Assembly (NCBI GenBank): GCA_902728285.1
Contig: CACVBU010001205.1
Coordinates: forward strand, 489,309 to 553,308
DNA: 64,000 nucleotides
Source: Clytia hemisphaerica
Lineage: Eukaryota; Cnidaria; Hydrozoa; Leptothecata; Clytiidae
Direction: 5' to 3'
Shown: positions 55,597 to 64,000 of the stretch, one piece after another
How the letters are laid out: each line of letters starts with the position of its first letter
How positions within the stretch are numbered: position 1 is the stretch's first letter
The notes under the pieces: generated by a model
Told to the model about the DNA's origin: nothing
The model's database searches: none
Seen by the model: the letters and a program-made list of their open reading frames with translations, nothing else
Translations under genes and position numbers: made by a program

Positions 55597-57515
55597 TCAA
55601 CATCTGCAATTGCCAGTAGGGTAAACCTCGATGCATCTCCAAAAGTTTGCAGTATATTTCATACATTGAAGGAATCCTGCACACTTGCCTGGACATGGGT
55701 CACTGCGTCGCCGACGTCGGATTCTAAATCCTCGTTTGACGCGACCTTTGATAAGCTCCATATCTTCGTCTATAAAACAACAAAAAAACTTGAACTACAG
55801 ATGAATGAAAATCAGTTCGGCAAATTGCATAGATCGGCAACGTTGCAATATTCCGCAACGTTGCGGTTTTTCGCAGCGTTTCCCCAGGGTCTTTTCTTCT
55901 ACACACATGCAGAATCAGGCAAAAACTTGCTTTCTTGAACAAAGTAGCGCTTTTTTGAACGAAGTAGTATTTCTTCCAAGAATGATTGTGAATAATCGCG
56001 GTGAGGAAATTAAAATGCTAGGGTGAAAAGTTTCCTTTTGGGTTGTTCTTCAAAATGCACATTATTTTGGGACCCCGGTCCAGGCCCTACGATGCCGATT
56101 TTGGTCCAAAGGCCAGAGCTGCGAAATTATGCAGCAGTAAAGCTGCGGAATTTCGCAACGTTGCGGAATAACACAACGCTAAAAGATGCAGAATTTCGCA
56201 GCGTTACGGATCTGTGCAATTTGCGAACTGAGATTCGACTATAGAGATGCTTATTTTTTGACACATCATTTATTTTAGAAAATCTATTGAATTTCCAAAG
56301 GTTTAGTTTCAAATTTAAAACATATGATAAAGAAGGTTTAATCTATCCTAGATAGCCCCCTCTCAAACTTTCCGTTGTCAACGCCCAAAGGCTGAAAATT
56401 CTGTCCCAGACGCTAAAGCTATTTAGAACTTTTCTCATAGTTAGCAATATAACATCTGAATATCAAACGAGCTAAACTTAAATCCTTAAATAGATTTGTT
56501 CCTCCTGAGGAGGCTAATAACCCTATGATACAAAACATTTTGGTTTTCTAGGCCCGGGGGGGGGCACTCCAGGTAAGTGACCTACCGGGCGTGCGGCCCT
56601 TAAAGGGTAGGTTTTTTGCACTATAAGGGTCGATTTTCAGCCAAATGCATTGTAAGGGTCCGATTTTAAAGACCTGATTTTTGGCCGAACGTAAGGTCGT
56701 TTTCAAAATCGAGTGCCCCCCTCGGGCTTCTAGGGTCATATAATCTCACCTTCTGTATCTATCTCGTCAGTGTCAGATATTTGTTTCGGTGCCGTAATTT
56801 CTATTGTTGGCGTGGGTTTCTGTGGTGACAATGTCGTCGCTTTGTAACCTTGAAATTAAAAATTTGGATTTAGGTTACAACAAGATTTTGGTAACCTGAT
56901 AACAGATGTTCATAATTTTCTTACGCGCACGGTAAACCTCTAAAGGCGCTTGAAATTATTTTGTTTTCACACATCCCTTTAGAGCTTCAGCGTGGTGTGC
57001 AGAAAACATTCACAATCTGATCTCAGGTTAGATTTTGGGGACTTATATCAAAACATTTGCAGACTGTGGTAAGCTCAAATCATAGTCATTATAAAAACAC
57101 CCTTCTGGAAGGCTTTTGTCTCTTTTTAAGAGATTTTGGTAAGCAGTAAGCTTTATCTTCTAACAATAAAAATTTTATTGTTAGAAGGTAAAGCTTACTG
57201 CTTACCAAAATCGATTTATTTTGCAACTTTTTAGTCATGTGATTAGAAAGTATAGACCAATCCCAAGAGGAGATTTTGGTAACGTGATCAAAAAGTATGC
57301 AAATCGCAACTTGTCTTTTGTTTGTAACAAAAGAAAATTGAACAAAATTACTATACATATAATACATCGGCAGACCGGGGTTTCATATAATGACTATGCT
57401 CAAATCCCTATATCCATCACTAGGATTGATATGTAAAAAAATCCTATTGTTACTTACATGTTACATATTGAATAACAAGCACTGATAAAAACGTTACAAA
57501 AAGAATTTTCTGCAT
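55597..57515 (-). CDS. Small preproprotein ending in a basic six-Cys peptide, unassigned family
   Basis: Three exons: 57515-57458 (signal peptide), 56848-56750 (Thr/Pro-rich, then acidic propeptide), 55769-55597 (processing sites and Cys-rich domain, ends TGA). Phases 1 and 1, GT-AG sites, 330 bases, 109 residues. Residues 1-19 form a signal peptide. The propeptide is acidic near its end (ISDTDEIDTEGDEDMEL). A furin-type site GRVKR follows, then a second run of five Arg, then about 36 residues with the pattern C-x3-C-x5-C-x9-C-x8-C-x-C ending at Cys. Acidic propeptide, dibasic sites and a cationic disulfide-rich C-terminus are the plan of antimicrobial peptides, peptide hormones and venom-type peptides alike. 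I do not recognise the cysteine pattern; no activity is claimed. Confidence 0.8.
56553..56726. mobile_element. GC-ended MITE (GCACTC type), short copy
   Basis: CCCGGGGGGGGCACTC at the left, GAGTGCCCCCCTCGGG at the right (one mismatch); 8-base flanks TTTCTAGG / CTTCTAGG match in seven positions. It sits in intron 2 of the peptide gene, 23 bases past the exon 2 donor. Confidence 0.85.
57132..57212. repeat. 40-base inverted repeat, 1-base loop
   Basis: Arms GATTTTGGTAAGCAGTAAGC... and complement pair over 40 bases with one mismatch (an A/G that would be a G-U pair in RNA). It lies in intron 1 of the peptide gene. A loop this short suggests a foldback DNA event. Confidence 0.93.
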
Positions 57516-59395
57516 CTTTTCTTCTTTGAACGAAAAAATATTGCTCTTGGAGTGATGTGATGCTTGAAAATCGTTTGTTGATTACTGCTTGGTCACGATA
57601 ACTCTCACTCTTTATATAGTTTCTGGTCAAGTTGATTTTAGAAAGTCCCTGGCTAAAATAAAGACGTCAAAATGAAATAAAATCTTTATTGATGGTTTGA
57701 AAGAATAAGTGTAAACAACCACAAACAACTTTTATCTCCTTATTATCCTAATTTGATAGCTAAGAAAATCTTCCTACTTTCGAAGTTTTCGTTTGGATTT
57801 GATGATCACAAAGATTTGTAATTCGATTGTGACTTTCAGGCGAGGTTTTTTTTATAATGACAAAAATGACACATCACCTTTGAGATTCAAGAGTGGGGTG
57901 ATTCAAAACTTGTTCCTAGAAATTAACTACTTTTTTAGCTGACATTGATTTTTTAAACGTAATTTGAACTTTGAACGGATTACACAATGTCAATATTTGA
58001 CCAACTTTGTTTCTAAACCTTATAAACGTGTTTACAATGTGTTCTATTACACAATGAACGTGAAGCGAAACGAAAAAAATGGTTTTTTTGGAAAATATGA
58101 GAAAAAAAAGTGTAGGATGGAGAAGGTAATTTGTAAGTGTTGGGGTAACCCAATAAAATTTTGAATGAAGATAATGATTTATCCAACGAAAAAGTGGAAT
58201 AACTCCTCCAGAATTGCTCTAAATGGAATAATTCTTCCTTTTACGGATTGCGAACGCCTAAAGGCTTCTGCCTGCCAAATTTTAGTCCAAAAGCTTAAAA
58301 ACTCAATGAGCTATTGCCGATGGAATATTTCTTCCATTTCCCAATGGAATAAATTTATGATTAACTGCTCCAAACTTTGAAAGCTCGTTACTTTTAGTAC
58401 AATAACGCTATATAGTTCATTTAAAAAGGAATGGAATCTTTAATCTTTTCTTTCTCCAATCCAACTTTATGCTCGTTGAAAAGATAATCAAAAGTGGCCA
58501 GTATACGTTTTGAAATTTTTTCATAACATTTCGATAATTTTCGAGGGTTGAAGATTTACTAATGTAAAAAAAATTTCGCAATTTTCTTTTCAACGAATAC
58601 AAAATTAAAATTATATCAAAAGATATTCGAAGTTTCAATGCCCTCTTAACATCACTATCTATGAAAGTTGTCGGGTTCAACTTCTACGACTACCCGAAAG
58701 TAAAAATATCCAAAATCACAGAACGGGTTGATACCAATTATTCCACCCCTTTTTCGGGAAAACGCATTCTATTTGTTCCATTCTCTTCTGTAGCCATCAG
58801 AAAAAATAAGATATAAAAACTTTTTCATTTCGAATAAGTTCTATATTATTATTAGGAAACTCTAGTCTAATAAAGTATGTACAAAATAAAGCCAAAATAG
58901 ATACACCCTCTATACTACAAAGTCTTTAATAACCGCAGTCCCAAAAAGATTCCTGTTTAGTAAATCATTTAATCAAAGAGCTTTAAAAGAACCAAGTTTG
59001 AAGAGATAAGACCCACAAAAAGATACTAGGACCAAATCTTCTCCAGATAGCCCCAATAAATAGGAAGAAAATAAAGAAAATCATCAAAATGAAAGGTAGG
59101 GAAAGAACTGCGTGATATATTTTAATGTTGTTATTTTTCACACATCATTAGTCAAGGTTTTCAAGATGACCATATTCTTCAAAATAACCCAACCTATTCT
59201 TGATATGCGTAAGTCAAGATGACGTCATATTTTTTTAGCGGAAGCACCCAAAAAAGCCGGATTTTGACCTCCGTGTTTCTATTTTTAGTAACAGAGAGAG
59301 GTCAAATCCCGGCTTTTTTCGGGTGCTTCCGCTAGAAAAATGACTTACGTATATCAAGAATTTCTACAACCCAAGTGCGAATTTCTACACAAATT
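57516..59395. other. Intergenic region between peptide gene and zinc-finger gene
   Basis: AT-rich, with short ORFs that show no domain or splice structure. Upstream of 57515, a TATATAG stretch at about 57612 is a possible TATA-like element for the peptide gene. The foldback MITE at 59198-59360 lies at the 3' side of the zinc-finger gene. Confidence 0.45.
59198..59360. mobile_element. Foldback MITE, TTGATATGCGTAAGTCA family, copy 2
   Basis: TTCTTGATATGCGTAAGTCA and complement (one mismatch) with inner TTAGCGGAAGCACCC / GGGTGCTTCCGCTA arms. Lies about 35 bases downstream of the zinc-finger gene's stop codon, probably within its 3' UTR. Confidence 0.8.
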
Positions 59396-63922
<4,527 letters not shown>

Positions 63923-64000
63923 CTGCAAAAGAAAAAAAGAAAGATTCAGATTGACCTTAGTTTGAAAAATTGAAAGCTCCCCGAACATTTTTGTCAGGTG

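Overview
The window is animal nuclear DNA: AT-rich, intron-rich, and heavily loaded with transposons. No prokaryotic features, rRNA or convincing tRNA were seen. ShK-type (ShKT) plus trefoil secreted proteins, an ADP-ribosyl cyclase, a BEL/Pao element, Helitrons and many small inverted-repeat elements together suggest an early-branching metazoan. I favour a cnidarian over a sponge, but this is inference. Gene models below were spliced by eye; each joined reading frame was checked for GT-AG sites, exon phase and a total length divisible by three where the gene is complete.

Layout: (1) 1-2.3 kb, minus strand: 5' three exons of a secreted ADP-ribosyl cyclase (CD38/BST1 family), running off the left edge. 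(2) 2.3-7.4 kb: gene-poor, several inverted-repeat transposons. (3) 7.4-15.3 kb, minus: two tandem paralogues encoding signal peptide + ShKT + trefoil + trefoil; the upstream copy carries an extra, apparently dead ShKT exon. (4) 17.7-29.8 kb: a large inverted duplication. Each arm holds a two-exon gene for a ~1,120-residue membrane protein (signal peptide, beta-helix-like N-glycosylation-rich ectodomain, Cys-rich collar, about eight membrane segments). The arms are separated by a non-LTR RT relic and a Helitron. (5) 29.9-30.7 kb: decayed Helitron helicase. (6) 31.5-52.8 kb, plus: complete 13-exon ABCG1/ABCG4-type half-transporter, whose 14.3-kb first intron contains a nearly intact BEL/Pao retrotransposon in antisense. 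(7) 55.6-57.5 kb, minus: a three-exon gene for a small preproprotein ending in a basic, six-cysteine peptide that I cannot assign to a family. (8) 59.4-63.9 kb, minus: 3' part of a seven-finger zinc-finger transcription factor.

The genes do not form one pathway. What unites them is that most encode secreted or cell-surface products (NAD ectoenzyme, ShKT/trefoil proteins, receptor-like proteins, cationic Cys-rich peptide), next to a sterol-type ABCG exporter and a nuclear regulator. The most promising material for new biology is the inverted receptor-like pair, whose ectodomains have diverged more than their membrane halves, and the unassigned six-cysteine peptide gene.
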